This document shows, in pieces, positions 52,069-61,336 of a stretch of 64,000 nucleotides of DNA. The DNA is from Fervidicoccaceae archaeon (GTDB taxonomy: Archaea > Thermoproteota > Thermoprotei_A > Sulfolobales > Fervidicoccaceae). A program made the translations under genes and the position numbers. Positions within the stretch are counted from its first letter, which is position 1. Each line of letters opens with the position of its first letter. The stretch is taken from NCBI GenBank assembly GCA_038734945.1, contig JAVYOA010000003.1:16907-80906 (forward strand). Reading direction: 5' to 3'. The notes below the pieces were generated by a model. The model worked only from the letters and a program-made list of their open reading frames with translations, was not told the origin of the DNA and made no database searches.

Positions 52069-52740
52069 CTATCCCCCAATTGAATTCTCTTCAAATAAGT
52101 TTTTATCTTTCCAATTAATTTCTCTGACTATCCTTGCCGGCCTGTGACTTAATACTAGCACTTTGTCGCTTATTTCTCTGAGTTCTTCCAATTGATGAGA
52201 TACTATTATCATTCCAATTTTCAATCTGCTCCTCAGCGATATCAAGGTTTCATGCAAGGATCTTATTGAAGCCCTATCTATTCCTGTATAGGGCTCATCG
52301 AGAAGTAATATGTCTGGAGAAGTAATCAAGGATCTTGCCAGAGCAGCTTTTCTGGCTGTTCCACCGCTAACCTCTCTGACTCTTTTTTCAAGGTGCTCCT
52401 CTATACCAAACATATGAGCTAGTTCTTCCAGCCTCTTCCCTGCCTCACTTTCATTGATGCCTGAGAGCTTCGCTGCAAGTAGAATGTTCTTTTTGAGGTT
52501 GAACCAAGGAAGAAGCTGATTATCCTGTGGGGTATATCCAATCCTTCCATGTACCTCTACTTTTCCCGAATCTGGCTTGAGAATACCCACAATTATCTTG
52601 AGAAGAGTACTTTTACCCGCTCCATTTGGACCAACAAGACCTATTGCTTCTCCCTTCTTCAATGAAAAAGAGATCTCATCGATTACCAGCAGTCCATTGT
52701 AGGATTTTCTAATCCTGTCTATGACAACTAGCTCATCCAA
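52069..52740 (-). CDS. ABC importer ATPase (SsuB/TauB-like)
   Basis: About 223 residues. Walker A GPNGAGKSTLL near residue 37, Q-loop GYTPQDNQLLPW, a modified signature VSGGTARK, Walker B ILLLDEPYTGID and SHQLEEL as H-loop. It matches the nitrate/sulfonate/taurine-type importers by its partners. TTG at 52740 has AGGTGG 8 nt upstream; GTG 52752 is an alternative. It is the last gene of the three-gene importer operon, with tRNA-Leu starting 4 nt after its stop. Confidence 0.82.
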   Translation of the reverse strand: MDELVVIDRIRKSYNGLLVIDEISFSLKKGEAIGLVGPNGAGKSTLLKIIVGILKPDSGKVEVHGRIGYTPQDNQLLPWFNLKKNILLAAKLSGINESEAGKRLEELAHMFGIEEHLEKRVREVSGGTARKAALARSLITSPDILLLDEPYTGIDRASIRSLHETLISLRSRLKIGMIIVSHQLEELREISDKVLVLSHRPARIVREINWKDKNLFEENSIGG

Positions 52741-53456
52741 TTGATGAACCACCTCTCCAATTGCCTTAGGATGGCCAAATCAACCAATATCATCAGAGCT
52801 ATTAGTATGATGCTCCAAGCAAATACTCCTCCTTTGTATCCGAGATTGTAGCAGTAGACAAGCATGTACCCAACCCCTCCACTGCTACCAAGGGCTTCAG
52901 CAACTACACTGATTCTTAGAGAGTTCCCAATGGCGGCTCTGCTTCCGCTGGCCAAATATGGCAGAACTCCAGGAAATATGAAATATTCAATCAGCTGCCT
53001 TCTTCTAGCACCCATAGCTCTTGCCATATCTCCAAACTTTTCGACTACAACCTTTGCTCCATTGAGGCCCACAGTCAGCAATATAGGATAGGATGTGGCT
53101 GCTACAACTAGAATAGGAGGAAGCGAGCTTGTAAGCCCGAAGATCAAAAGGAAGATCAGAGTCCAGACGAGAGCAGAGACGCTTTGAATAAATGTGTTTA
53201 GGGCCTCAATGAGAGAGGCTGCATGATCGTTAATATAGTAAAGCGCTATTGAAATGAATGCTGCTGCAAGAGAAATTAGGAACCCGGCTATAGTATTCAG
53301 GAGAGTTCTGCCTATGTTGAATAGAAGGCTCCTAGTACCTATCTGCTCAAGGTAGCTCAGCACATCCTGTCCGCTGGGAACTGACATAGGGAACTCGTGA
53401 TACAGCAAGAACCAAAGGCTTAGAATGACAGCGGATAGATAAAACCATCCAAGCAT
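52728..53456 (-). CDS. ABC importer permease (SsuC/TauC-like)
   Basis: A 242-residue permease with about six membrane segments. The coupling loop is GDMARAMGARRRQLIEYFIFPGVLPYLASGSR (residues about 145-176), the EAA-like motif of NitT/TauT importers, where GA-x-R-x(n)-F-x2-P-G is usual. ATG 53456 directly follows the binding protein gene with AGGC upstream. The substrate is unknown: aromatic or aliphatic sulfonates, nitrate, riboflavin precursors or thiamine precursors are all used by the family. Confidence 0.82.
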   Translation of the reverse strand: MLGWFYLSAVILSLWFLLYHEFPMSVPSGQDVLSYLEQIGTRSLLFNIGRTLLNTIAGFLISLAAAFISIALYYINDHAASLIEALNTFIQSVSALVWTLIFLLIFGLTSSLPPILVVAATSYPILLTVGLNGAKVVVEKFGDMARAMGARRRQLIEYFIFPGVLPYLASGSRAAIGNSLRISVVAEALGSSGGVGYMLVYCYNLGYKGGVFAWSIILIALMILVDLAILRQLERWFINWMS

Positions 53457-53458
53457 GC

Positions 53459-54448
53459 TTAGCCTGATGCGTAGAATACCTGATCACCTATTGTTGAGGG
53501 ATCTTGTGCTAGATATCCTCCCTTCCAAGCCAGAGACCATGAGCTCCTTATTCCCTGAATCACGGTAGAGTTCAGAGTGTTGTCGAGGATAACAACCCTG
53601 CCGTACAAATATGCTGCTTCTTTTTGCGAAAGGCCATAGAGGCGAGCAAGCATCTGCTCTATTGATTGGGGATCGGTTTTCCATATATCAACAGCTGTCT
53701 TTCTCATGGAGAGAAAAGCGCTTAGCTTTTGCCCGTCGCTTGTGAAGTTTTTCGATGCAACCCATACAAGCATTACAGGAATTCCTGTGGAGTTGGACTG
53801 CTTCCAGAGATCCTGAAACGTACCAATTATTGTGAAGTTGTATCTCACCACGCCTATTGAGACAAACGGCTCCCAAACCACTGCAGCAGCTCCATCTCCT
53901 CTGGCTAGGGCATCCAAGATTGCTCCTGGGGGAGAATTAATACCTATTATATCTCCTCCTCCTTGAGGAGAATCAACCACGCTCAGATTGTATATGCTCT
54001 TCATATATGCCTTGAAAAGCATGTATGTTCCAGTGCTAAGCAGCGATATAACGTTTTTTCCCCTTAGCTGCTGGAATGATGAGATTGCAGATGTTCGAGA
54101 AAGAACTGCTTGGTTCTGCAGCATTTCGGGAGAAATTATTTGCACGGAAACTCCGCTCTGAATAAGCTTTGCTGCCATCTCAGAAGGAATGACTGCGACA
54201 TCGATGTCTCCTCTTTCGATTGCTGCCAATATGTCGGTAGTTTTTTCAAAGCGGTAGATCTCCAGCTGCACTCCCTGCTTAGAGCTCAAGTTGAAGTATT
54301 CCATTTCATCAAGCGTGCTAATGCCTCCTTGAAGAGTGCCGGCTCTAATTGTAATGATGTTACTTCCACCTCTCTCCAGGAACAATAAATATGAAGAAAG
54401 AATCAGTAGAGCAAGAACTACGAGTACTGCCAGCAACCATCTCCTCAA
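53459..54448 (-). CDS. ABC importer binding protein (SsuA/NMT1-like)
   Basis: A 329-residue receptor. Hydrophobic N-terminal anchor/signal (residues about 3-24), then an NMT1/SsuA-type domain: ITIRAGTLQGGISTLDEM, ERGDIDVAVIPSEMAAKLI, LRGKNVISLLSTGTY and LARGDGAAAVVWEPF. These match the two-lobed receptors of NitT/TauT importers. TTG at 54448 has GGGGTG 7 nt upstream. It heads the operon with the permease and ATPase. No sulfonate-cleaving enzyme is near, so the ligand is open. Confidence 0.83.
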   Translation of the reverse strand: MRRWLLAVLVVLALLILSSYLLFLERGGSNIITIRAGTLQGGISTLDEMEYFNLSSKQGVQLEIYRFEKTTDILAAIERGDIDVAVIPSEMAAKLIQSGVSVQIISPEMLQNQAVLSRTSAISSFQQLRGKNVISLLSTGTYMLFKAYMKSIYNLSVVDSPQGGGDIIGINSPPGAILDALARGDGAAAVVWEPFVSIGVVRYNFTIIGTFQDLWKQSNSTGIPVMLVWVASKNFTSDGQKLSAFLSMRKTAVDIWKTDPQSIEQMLARLYGLSQKEAAYLYGRVVILDNTLNSTVIQGIRSSWSLAWKGGYLAQDPSTIGDQVFYASG

Positions 54449-54503
54449 GAGTATTCACCCCTGGTCTGTTTTAAATTTGGGGATTTTTTCCCCTGATATA
54501 TAT

Positions 54504-55418
54504 TTAGAAATAGCCCAGCGCTACATCCAGCAGAGTTCCAGCGCTGACGACTATTCCGATGAATAGATTTAAATTGAATGCCGTTGGAATTTTGCTCAAG
54601 TCCTTCCTAACAATGAGCACCTGAAACAGCATTAGTAGTGATGAAACTGCTACTGACGCAGCTGAGATCTCTCCCAGTCCATACTCATGAACAGCAAGGA
54701 AGAAGGATAAGGAAGAAACGGCATAGAAAATGGAGGAAGTTTTTATTGCTCCAAAAGCACCAAGCTTCGCTGGAATGCTCCCGAGTCCCTCTTTTCTGTC
54801 ATAGTCTATGTCCATTATACTATAGAGTATATCAAAACCTGCTACCCAGAAGGTTACCCCAATTAGATATAGCCACGGAACGGTCTTCAGCGCTGTTTGC
54901 AAAGAATTCACGAATGAGCCAGAAGCAGCAATTGCTCCCCCGAAAACTACCAGTCCAAGGGAGAGACCTAAGTGCAGATGGGGCAGGCTGTGCATTCTCT
55001 TAGCATAAGGATAGCTCATAGCTACAGCATATAGAATGGGGGAGAGCAATAGGGCATAAATGTTGAGAAGCATAGCAGAAGTGAAGTAAACAGCAGAGCC
55101 CAATATGACAACTACCCAGGCATCCCTGAGGCTTAAAGCCCCTGTCACAAGAGGTCTTTTCACGGTCCTGGGATTTCTCCTATCTATTTCCAAGTCTGCT
55201 ATGTTATTGAAGCTCATTCCAGCTGTTCTCAACCCAAATACTGCAAGAGTTGAGAGCAAAAACGTTCTCAAAGAATATGGAAATCCTGAAAGGACTATGC
55301 CAACATAGGCGAATGGAAGGCTGAAAAGCGTGTGCTCTATTCTTATGAGCCTCATCACTGCCCTCATTTTTCCAAAGCTTTGAACTTTGCCTGGATCCCA
55401 GCTAGTAGAATCTCTCAA
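54504..55418 (-). CDS. ubiA: UbiA family prenyltransferase
   Basis: A 304-residue membrane prenyltransferase, about eight or nine helices, which attaches a polyprenyl chain to an aromatic or other ring. The two Mg-diphosphate motifs are NNIADLEID (residues 71-79, in place of NDxxDxxxD) and DILYSIMDIDYDRKEG (around 190). The gene overlaps the end of ubiD; TTG 55418 has GGGGTGG 7 nt upstream. Pairing with a UbiD decarboxylase suggests quinone synthesis, as in 4-hydroxybenzoate prenylation. A lipid role (archaeal UbiA enzymes also make digeranylgeranylglycerol ethers) is the main alternative. Confidence 0.86.
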   Translation of the reverse strand: MRDSTSWDPGKVQSFGKMRAVMRLIRIEHTLFSLPFAYVGIVLSGFPYSLRTFLLSTLAVFGLRTAGMSFNNIADLEIDRRNPRTVKRPLVTGALSLRDAWVVVILGSAVYFTSAMLLNIYALLLSPILYAVAMSYPYAKRMHSLPHLHLGLSLGLVVFGGAIAASGSFVNSLQTALKTVPWLYLIGVTFWVAGFDILYSIMDIDYDRKEGLGSIPAKLGAFGAIKTSSIFYAVSSLSFFLAVHEYGLGEISAASVAVSSLLMLFQVLIVRKDLSKIPTAFNLNLFIGIVVSAGTLLDVALGYF

Positions 55419-56895
55419 TCTTGTTCCACCCCTTCAGAATTGTTCCCAGAATACCACTTATCTTTGCTAGAACAGCTTCATCCTCCTTCACCATCTCGGG
55501 CCACTCTCTTCCATAATTTTCCTCCGGAAGCTTTCTAGTAGCATCTATTCCTAGCTTTCCGCCATAGGAGGGGGAGATGTTAGCTGGATCGAGGGCATCG
55601 CTGTGGGAATTCCCGATTATCAGAATATCTCTTGAAGGATTCACGTTTGAAGATATTGCCCATATTACCTTTCCAATATCTCTGGGATCCACATCATCGT
55701 CAACTACAATTATTATTTTTGTGAGGGAGCTCTGGCCCAGGCCCCATAGAGCGCTCATGACCTTCTTTGCTTGTCCTGGGTATCTCTTCTTTATAGAAAC
55801 TATCAGCATCCCCTGAAATACTCCCTCTGGAGGATAGTTGACTTCAACTATCTCGGGAAGGAGCAGCTTCATAATTGGCTTGAATATTCTCTCTATTGCT
55901 TTTCCAATTACACCATCCTCGAGAACGGGTAGTCCAGTCACGCTTCCATAGTAAATAGGATTGTCTCTGAAGTAAACTCTATCGACAGAGAAAATTGGAT
56001 ACTTTTCAGTGGGCTTATCGTAATATCCCCAGTGATCTCCAAAGGGTCCCTCGCTGGATAAGTTCCTCAGCTGCACTTTTCCTTCAATCACTATTTCCGC
56101 ATTGGATGGTACAGGGATGCTGTTAGGGAGCTCATAAAGCTCTATTCCTCTTCCTCTCAGAACCCCAGCAAAGAGGGCCTTGTCAATTGGATATGGAACG
56201 GGAGAGACCGCTGCTAACATCGTTCCAGGATCGCTTCCTATTACTACTGCAACTGGGAGCTCATCGACTCCTTTTTCCAGAGCAGCAGAATGCGCCATAG
56301 CTCCTCTCTTATGAATCTGCCAATGTATCACTGCACGGCCTCCATCTAATATCATCATTCTATAGACTCCCATATTGAGAACTCCCAAGACAGGATCCCT
56401 GGTTATCACAATTGGAAAAGTTGCGTATTTCCCCCCATCCTTTGGCCAGGTTCTAAAGAATGGTATTTTCTCGAGTGGATTGTCGTCCTTCTCCAGAATG
56501 TTGCTTTCAAAGTCTGCATGAGATGTCCTGGAGGGAAGATACTTGGAGGTTCTGAATAGCTCTCCTGTAGCTTTCATTTTTTCAAGAAGAGAAAGAGGAG
56601 GCTGAATCAGCTGCATCGGTATAAGTCTCTCCCCTATATCCTCAAGCTTTTCAACTGATAGCGCTTGCCTAATTACTCTTATGCTGCTGAAAAGGTTCCC
56701 TGCAACTCTCCAGCCATCATACCCCTCAATTTTATTTAAGAGGACAGCCGGTCCTCCAGCATACATCAATTTTCTAAGCAGAGCAGGTATTTCGAGATCG
56801 GGTGAAAGGGGGTTGTTCACTTCAACAAGCTCTTCCTTGCTCTTCAACCACTCAATGTAGCTCCTCAAATCAGCTAGGGGATCCAATTGAATCAC
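55402..56895 (-). CDS. ubiD: UbiD family decarboxylase
   Basis: A 497-residue enzyme of the prenyl-FMN-dependent UbiD family, which decarboxylates aromatic or unsaturated acids. Seen: NKIEGYDGWRVAGNLFSS near residue 54, VIGSDPGTMLAAVSPVPY near 228, the E(G)PFGDHWGYYDK active-site segment near 285 and VEVNYPPEGVFQGMLIVSIKKRYPGQAKKVMSALWG near 358-393. The prenyl-FMN synthase (UbiX) is not in the window. Its ATG overlaps the UDP-sugar dehydrogenase gene by 26 bp and its end overlaps ubiA. Confidence 0.9.
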   Translation of the reverse strand: MIQLDPLADLRSYIEWLKSKEELVEVNNPLSPDLEIPALLRKLMYAGGPAVLLNKIEGYDGWRVAGNLFSSIRVIRQALSVEKLEDIGERLIPMQLIQPPLSLLEKMKATGELFRTSKYLPSRTSHADFESNILEKDDNPLEKIPFFRTWPKDGGKYATFPIVITRDPVLGVLNMGVYRMMILDGGRAVIHWQIHKRGAMAHSAALEKGVDELPVAVVIGSDPGTMLAAVSPVPYPIDKALFAGVLRGRGIELYELPNSIPVPSNAEIVIEGKVQLRNLSSEGPFGDHWGYYDKPTEKYPIFSVDRVYFRDNPIYYGSVTGLPVLEDGVIGKAIERIFKPIMKLLLPEIVEVNYPPEGVFQGMLIVSIKKRYPGQAKKVMSALWGLGQSSLTKIIIVVDDDVDPRDIGKVIWAISSNVNPSRDILIIGNSHSDALDPANISPSYGGKLGIDATRKLPEENYGREWPEMVKEDEAVLAKISGILGTILKGWNKIERFY

Positions 56896-58267
56896 TTCCC
56901 TTTCTTGGGAGCTTGAGCTGCTCTCCTGGAGCTATGTAGAAATAATCCTCAAGCATCGGATTTCCCAGAAAGATGTGTCTTCCATCCACTATAACCGGCG
57001 TTCTCATAATTTTTGCTATTGATTTCAAATCGAGATTTCTGAACAACTTGTGATCTGTAACAACTATTAAGCCATCTGCTCCTTTGAAGTCTCCGCTGAA
57101 CGGCTGTAGTCCCAGGCTCCTCAATTCCTCCTCCGAGTAAAATGGATCTAGTACTTCCACAATGCTCCCCCACGCCTCCAGCTCCCTTACAAGAGGAAGT
57201 GTTGGGGTGTTAACATGCTCCTTTACCTCCCCTCTATAACTAAGACCAAGAACAATTAGCCTTGAACCATTGAGAGGTCTTCCTGCTGCATTTAGGGCCC
57301 TCAAAGTTAGCTCCACCATGTGAACTGGCATAAGCTCATTTATCTCTCTAGACAGTCTCACTATTCTGGCTAGCTCGGGAAATGCATGTATTAGGAACCA
57401 AGGATAGACTGGTATGCAGTGCCCTCCAACGCCGGCTCCTGGCTTGTGAATGTGGCTGTAGGGCTGCGAATTCGCTGCATTTATTATTTCATTAACGCTC
57501 AGTCCAAGCTCCTCAGATATAAGTGCCAGCTCATTTGCCAGGGCTATGTTGACATCTCTATATACTCCCTCAAAGACCTTAACGGCTTCGGCCGCCCTTA
57601 TGCTTGATACAGGTATTACTCCCTTTTTGTTGATGGTTTCATAGATGCCGATCAGAGGCTCAAGGGTGCTCTTGTTTATTGCTCCTATGATCTTTGGATA
57701 GCTCTCAGTTATATCTCTTACAACCCTTCCGCTCATAGTTCTCTCCGGTGCATGAGCTATACCGAAGTCCTCCCCAGCTTTCAGCCCTGACATTGACTCC
57801 AGGACGAAGGCATATTTCTCGGTGGTTCCTGGAGGAAGGGTTGTTTCTGTTACAACAATGGATCCTTTTCTTAAACCCTTACCTATGCTGTTGATAGCAG
57901 CATCCATGCTCCTGAAATCAATGCCAGTTCTGGAAGCATAGACGGGGACTATTACTACTATCAAATTGCTCTGCGAGGCTGCCCATGTCCCATCAGTAGT
58001 AGCTATGAAATTTTTTCTCCTAAGGGCCCTTTCCAGCATTTCATCAGTACCTGGTTCAAATGGAATTGGATTCCTTCCCTTCATTAGCTCCTCGACAGTT
58101 TTTTCATTTATATCGACACCAATGACCTTGGCTCCATTCTCAGCAAAAACTAGAGCTAGGGGAAGCCCCATCTTTCCGAGGCCAAAAACTGAAACTGTTA
58201 TTTTCCCTTCTTTGAGATAAGCAGATGCTTCCTCCCTTCCTATGGAAAGCAAGTTCAAATCGATCAC
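56870..58267 (-). CDS. UDP-sugar dehydrogenase (WecC/UDP-glucose dehydrogenase family)
   Basis: A 465-residue NAD-dependent four-electron dehydrogenase. N-terminal Rossmann GxGxxG at 29-34 (GLGKMG), TTLPPGTTE near 143, the K-x3-N contacts in EAVKVFEGVYRDVNIALANEL near 227-246 and the catalytic C284 in GAGVGGHCIPVYP. The C-terminal UDP-binding domain follows. Substrate candidates are UDP-N-acetylmannosamine or UDP-N-acetylglucosamine (WecC-like) rather than UDP-glucose, judged only by overall resemblance. It could feed S-layer glycans. It leads the operon into ubiD and ubiA. Confidence 0.87.
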   Translation of the reverse strand: MIDLNLLSIGREEASAYLKEGKITVSVFGLGKMGLPLALVFAENGAKVIGVDINEKTVEELMKGRNPIPFEPGTDEMLERALRRKNFIATTDGTWAASQSNLIVVIVPVYASRTGIDFRSMDAAINSIGKGLRKGSIVVTETTLPPGTTEKYAFVLESMSGLKAGEDFGIAHAPERTMSGRVVRDITESYPKIIGAINKSTLEPLIGIYETINKKGVIPVSSIRAAEAVKVFEGVYRDVNIALANELALISEELGLSVNEIINAANSQPYSHIHKPGAGVGGHCIPVYPWFLIHAFPELARIVRLSREINELMPVHMVELTLRALNAAGRPLNGSRLIVLGLSYRGEVKEHVNTPTLPLVRELEAWGSIVEVLDPFYSEEELRSLGLQPFSGDFKGADGLIVVTDHKLFRNLDLKSIAKIMRTPVIVDGRHIFLGNPMLEDYFYIAPGEQLKLPRKGSDSIGSPS

Positions 58268-58486
58268 CGGGCACTGGTCATTTTCTATAATTCCCTTTAT
58301 TACTATTGAGTTATCCTTGTATTAGAAGACACCAGGAAGCTCAGATAGTTATTTCTGAACTGTAACTAAAAGTCAGTATATATACAAAATATACAAATAT
58401 TTTAAAAAGACAAATACTTTTATATTGTTGTTTACAAGTTTGCAATTTGTATCTACTTACAATATATTTAAAAATAATTTAGAATA
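58268..58486. other. Divergent AT-rich promoter region
   Basis: 219 bases between the UDP-sugar dehydrogenase and the V4R-like gene. It has a TATATATACAAAATATACAAAT-like repeat of short A/T words near 58377-58400 and a run of A/T words up to the plus-strand start. No gene or clear palindrome is visible. Confidence 0.4.
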
Positions 58487-59308
58487 ATGGTGTTCAGAAT
58501 AATGGCGGGCGGGGCCAGCACATATAAACCAGCTCTTATTATATTCTCCGAGTCTCAACCTCTCTCCTGCATCGATGTTGAGCTTGTTGGAAAGCTCAAC
58601 GATGTTCTCTCTGAAAGCAACAGAATCATCGAGAAGATTAGGCAGAGAGGGACTGAAATAGTCGAAGTGAAAGCAGCCATTTCGGGAAACGAAGAAGAAA
58701 CAAGAGCAAATTTGCTTGTTGCAGTGAGGGATGTTGAGAGCAGCGCCTTGGCTCTATCTCGAGAAATCAAGGCTTCTCCCATTGTTTCGTATTCATCCCT
58801 CTCTGGGAGATTCAGAAACATATGCTATTCAATGAGGCAGTTTCCTATTGATGTTCTCGGACTAAGATGGATAATGATGGGTCCCGGGAACTACGAGGCT
58901 CTGACTCTTGGTATGAAAAAGGTCCTAGGTACACAGATATTTCCTTATTATCAGAGAAACTTGGGCATTCATATTGGAAAGAACGTCTACGAGTACTATG
59001 TGAAGGCTCTGGGAGGAATTGATAGGCTGGACGAAGCTATGAAATTTGCCTCAATGCTGCTTCTAGTTGCCGGATGGGGGGTTATTGAGGATTGGAACAT
59101 TGCAGAGAATGGAATAACATTGACTATAAGGGATAACTGGGAAATTCAGCTGTTTGAGACAAAAATGGTGGAGGAAAAGCCAAGAATAATTTTGGGGATG
59201 CTTGAGGGATTTTTCGGATCGTTGCTTAGAAGAGATGTTCTAGCCGACATTGTTTCCATTAAAAAAGAAAACAAAACAATTCTCGCAAAAATTTTCATTC
59301 GATTCTAA
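58487..59308 (+). CDS. V4R-like domain protein with N-terminal ACT-like region
   Basis: A 273-residue protein that I assign cautiously. The C-terminal part (about 160-270) fits a V4R fold: GGIDRLDEAMKFASMLLLVAGWGVIEDW, then short strands, then PRIILGMLEGFFGSLLRRDVLADIVSIKKENKTILAKIFI. Residues about 15-95 look like an ACT-type ligand domain (LIIFSESQPLSCIDVELVGKL, then RGTEIVEVKAAI). The usual V4R Cys pair (PxC..G..C) is absent. V4R domains bind hydrocarbons or act in regulation in archaea. ATG 58487 or ATG 58502. Confidence 0.55.
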   Translation: MVFRIMAGGASTYKPALIIFSESQPLSCIDVELVGKLNDVLSESNRIIEKIRQRGTEIVEVKAAISGNEEETRANLLVAVRDVESSALALSREIKASPIVSYSSLSGRFRNICYSMRQFPIDVLGLRWIMMGPGNYEALTLGMKKVLGTQIFPYYQRNLGIHIGKNVYEYYVKALGGIDRLDEAMKFASMLLLVAGWGVIEDWNIAENGITLTIRDNWEIQLFETKMVEEKPRIILGMLEGFFGSLLRRDVLADIVSIKKENKTILAKIFIRF

Positions 59309-59374
59309 TTGCTTGTTTCTTTTTTAAAGCGTTGCTTCTATATTTCTGAGCTAGAATGCTTTAGCCATACCGGC

Positions 59375-59950
59375 TCACTCCAGACTGCCCCCCTTCTCCA
59401 GGATGTGGGCTTCACTTTGGGAAGAAATAGCTGCTATTCTATCTACTCCTCCAATGCTCTCAATGAACTCAGCTACTGAGATTGGAACGAGCTCCTTCCA
59501 TCTAGAATCTTTCTTCTTCATCAATAACCTGATGAACGTCCCATTGTAGATTTCTCTCCTGTAGGGAGATGGTGTTACTGTCTTGAAGCCAAGCTCGTTG
59601 AATATTCTGAGCATTATGGGATTTCCTACGTATATGGCCTCAGCTCTAGGGCAATTGGAGATTGCATGGAATGCTGAAGAGGGATGAATCTCCATTGTTG
59701 GCAGAGTAGCTGTTATTACTCTACTCAGATCGAGTCCTCTCTCCTTCATGGATAATCTTATCATTTCTATTCTCTCTCCTGCAGTGAATGGGTTTCTCTC
59801 AGTATGGCTCTCGCTGCTCATTCCTATTAAAAAGACCAATTCCTCGTATTCATCTGAAGTGAGGATCTCCTCAGCTACATGAAGATGACCCAAATGAAAA
59901 GGCTGGAACCTGCCGAAGAATATTGCTCTTCTTGGTATGCGTATGTCCAT
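59375..59950 (-). CDS. nadM: Nicotinamide-nucleotide adenylyltransferase (archaeal NadM)
   Basis: Makes NAD from NMN and ATP. The nucleotidyl-transferase motif is GRFQPFHLGH (residues about 13-22), with SSESHTERNPFTAGERIEM near 47-65 and the C-terminal NGTFIRLLM (the (I/N)(S/G)xTxxR pattern). 191 residues, close to archaeal NMN adenylyltransferases. ATG at 59950 begins MDIRIPRRAIFF; the reading from 60010 adds an unlikely hydrophobic start that overlaps the divergent promoter. It faces the unknown gene at 60042. Confidence 0.9.
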   Translation of the reverse strand: MDIRIPRRAIFFGRFQPFHLGHLHVAEEILTSDEYEELVFLIGMSSESHTERNPFTAGERIEMIRLSMKERGLDLSRVITATLPTMEIHPSSAFHAISNCPRAEAIYVGNPIMLRIFNELGFKTVTPSPYRREIYNGTFIRLLMKKKDSRWKELVPISVAEFIESIGGVDRIAAISSQSEAHILEKGGSLE

Positions 59951-60041
59951 AACTACCACTCTTCCTAACGCTCTGTTCAATTGGATAATAAAATATAGCA
60001 CGAGCTGCACTCTTTAAAACCATGCTTCCAGAAAAGTTTCA

Positions 60042-60464
60042 ATGGAGATGCATTTGGGTAGAATTACCATTCCTAGAGAGCTGCTTAATCCCTTCATTGA
60101 GCAAATAAAGCTGTCCTTCAAGAACTACAATAGAATGATAGAGAGCTCAGGATATTATCTGAAACCAGTACACTATGTTACAAAGATCTCCAACGACGAG
60201 AGAAGAATATACATGTATTTGGGAAGGTACTGGTGGAAGATAATATACGTTGGAAGAGATGTAAAGGGGAGGCCAAGAATAAAGTGGATTTATATGGGAA
60301 AAGAAAGGCCAAGAGGTTTGCCTGAACCACCAAAAAATCCTCTGGAAGGACTAGCTATCTATATGATTGCAAGTGACAGAGAAAATTACTATTTTGAGAG
60401 AGAGGAAATGGCTTCTTTGCTGCTCAAAAAATTGAATGAATTTAGAAACAAACTTACTGAGTAG
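60042..60464 (+). CDS. Unknown basic protein
   Basis: A 140-residue basic protein without a recognised family. It has many aromatic residues ([20 protein letters not shown]) and a Gly/Pro-rich region ([15 protein letters not shown]), with a helical C-terminus. The strand pattern with paired basic and aromatic residues would suit nucleic-acid binding, but there is no motif that proves it. ATG 60042 or 60048. The 3' end overlaps the peroxiredoxin gene by 11 bp (convergent), and the start is 92 bp from the divergent nadM. Confidence 0.6.
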   Translation: MEMHLGRITIPRELLNPFIEQIKLSFKNYNRMIESSGYYLKPVHYVTKISNDERRIYMYLGRYWWKIIYVGRDVKGRPRIKWIYMGKERPRGLPEPPKNPLEGLAIYMIASDRENYYFEREEMASLLLKKLNEFRNKLTE

Positions 60465-61113
60465 CGCTCTTGTAGCAGAGCCACCAATCAAGGCACTCAT
60501 ATTTCTTGAGTCTCTCTGGTATATCGTTCTTGTTGCTTGGTGGCGGAACTATGACCTTGCTTCCCATTATCTCATTGTTTGGCCAGTTTGCTGGCATCGC
60601 CGCCTTTTCCCTATCTGCTACTTGAAGGGCTTTTATCATTCTGATTATTTCATCTATGTTTCTTCCCAGCTCCATTGGATAGTACAGTATTGCTCTTATA
60701 ATCCCGTTAGGATCTATTATGAATGTTGCCCTAACAGTCTGTGTGCCCTCTGATTGTGCATGAAGCATTCCATAGAGCGAAGCAATCTTTCCAGTTGTGT
60801 CAGCAATAATTGGGAATGTTATTTCTATCCCCAGCTTTTCCTTTATCCATTCATCCCACTTTATGTGACTGAATACTTGGTCAACGCTCAGTCCTATTAG
60901 CTTTACTCCAAGCTCCTCGAATTCCTTCATTCTTCTCTGAAATGCATAGAATTCCGTTGTGCAGACTGGAGTGAAGTCTGCTGGATGGCTGAAGAGAATG
61001 ACCCACTTTCCCTTGAAGTCATCTGGAAAGGTTATCTTTCCGTAAGTTGTTAGCGCCTCAAATCTAGGTGCCTTATCTCCGACTCTTGGCATACTTGAGA
61101 AGGATTGGCTCAC
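60454..61113 (-). CDS. Peroxiredoxin (archaeal AhpC/TSA, Prx6-like)
   Basis: Reduces H2O2 and organic peroxides. The peroxidatic Cys is C51 in [13 protein letters not shown]. The C-terminal arm has C207 and C213 (YECLDWWLC), the two-Cys arrangement of crenarchaeal peroxiredoxins such as the Aeropyrum enzyme, where they form the resolving disulfide. 219 residues. It fits oxidative defence of an anaerobe or facultative organism. A 223-base divergent region separates it from metG. Confidence 0.92.
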   Translation of the reverse strand: MSQSFSSMPRVGDKAPRFEALTTYGKITFPDDFKGKWVILFSHPADFTPVCTTEFYAFQRRMKEFEELGVKLIGLSVDQVFSHIKWDEWIKEKLGIEITFPIIADTTGKIASLYGMLHAQSEGTQTVRATFIIDPNGIIRAILYYPMELGRNIDEIIRMIKALQVADREKAAMPANWPNNEIMGSKVIVPPPSNKNDIPERLKKYECLDWWLCYKSATQ

Positions 61114-61336
61114 TTAGATCACCGTGAACAATATTCGGAAGCTTAGTAATAAGTGTTATGTTTATATGTTTAACCAATAAAAATATTTTATAAAATTATT
61201 TTATTGCATTTCCTGTTTATACAGATCGAACCTCTACCATCCCAAAAGAGAGCTCTTGTTTGAAATAATTAAAGCTTATTAGGAGTGTATTGCTGATGCT
61301 ATGCTAGATCAGTTTAGGATTTTTGGGGTGAATTGA
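61114..61336. other. Divergent region between peroxiredoxin and metG
   Basis: 223 AT-rich bases. TAATTAAAGCTTATTA near 61266-61281 may be the metG promoter, and GGGGTG at 61325-61330 is the metG ribosome site, 6 nt from GTG. The other half contains A/T runs for the peroxiredoxin promoter. No additional gene seen. Confidence 0.4.
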
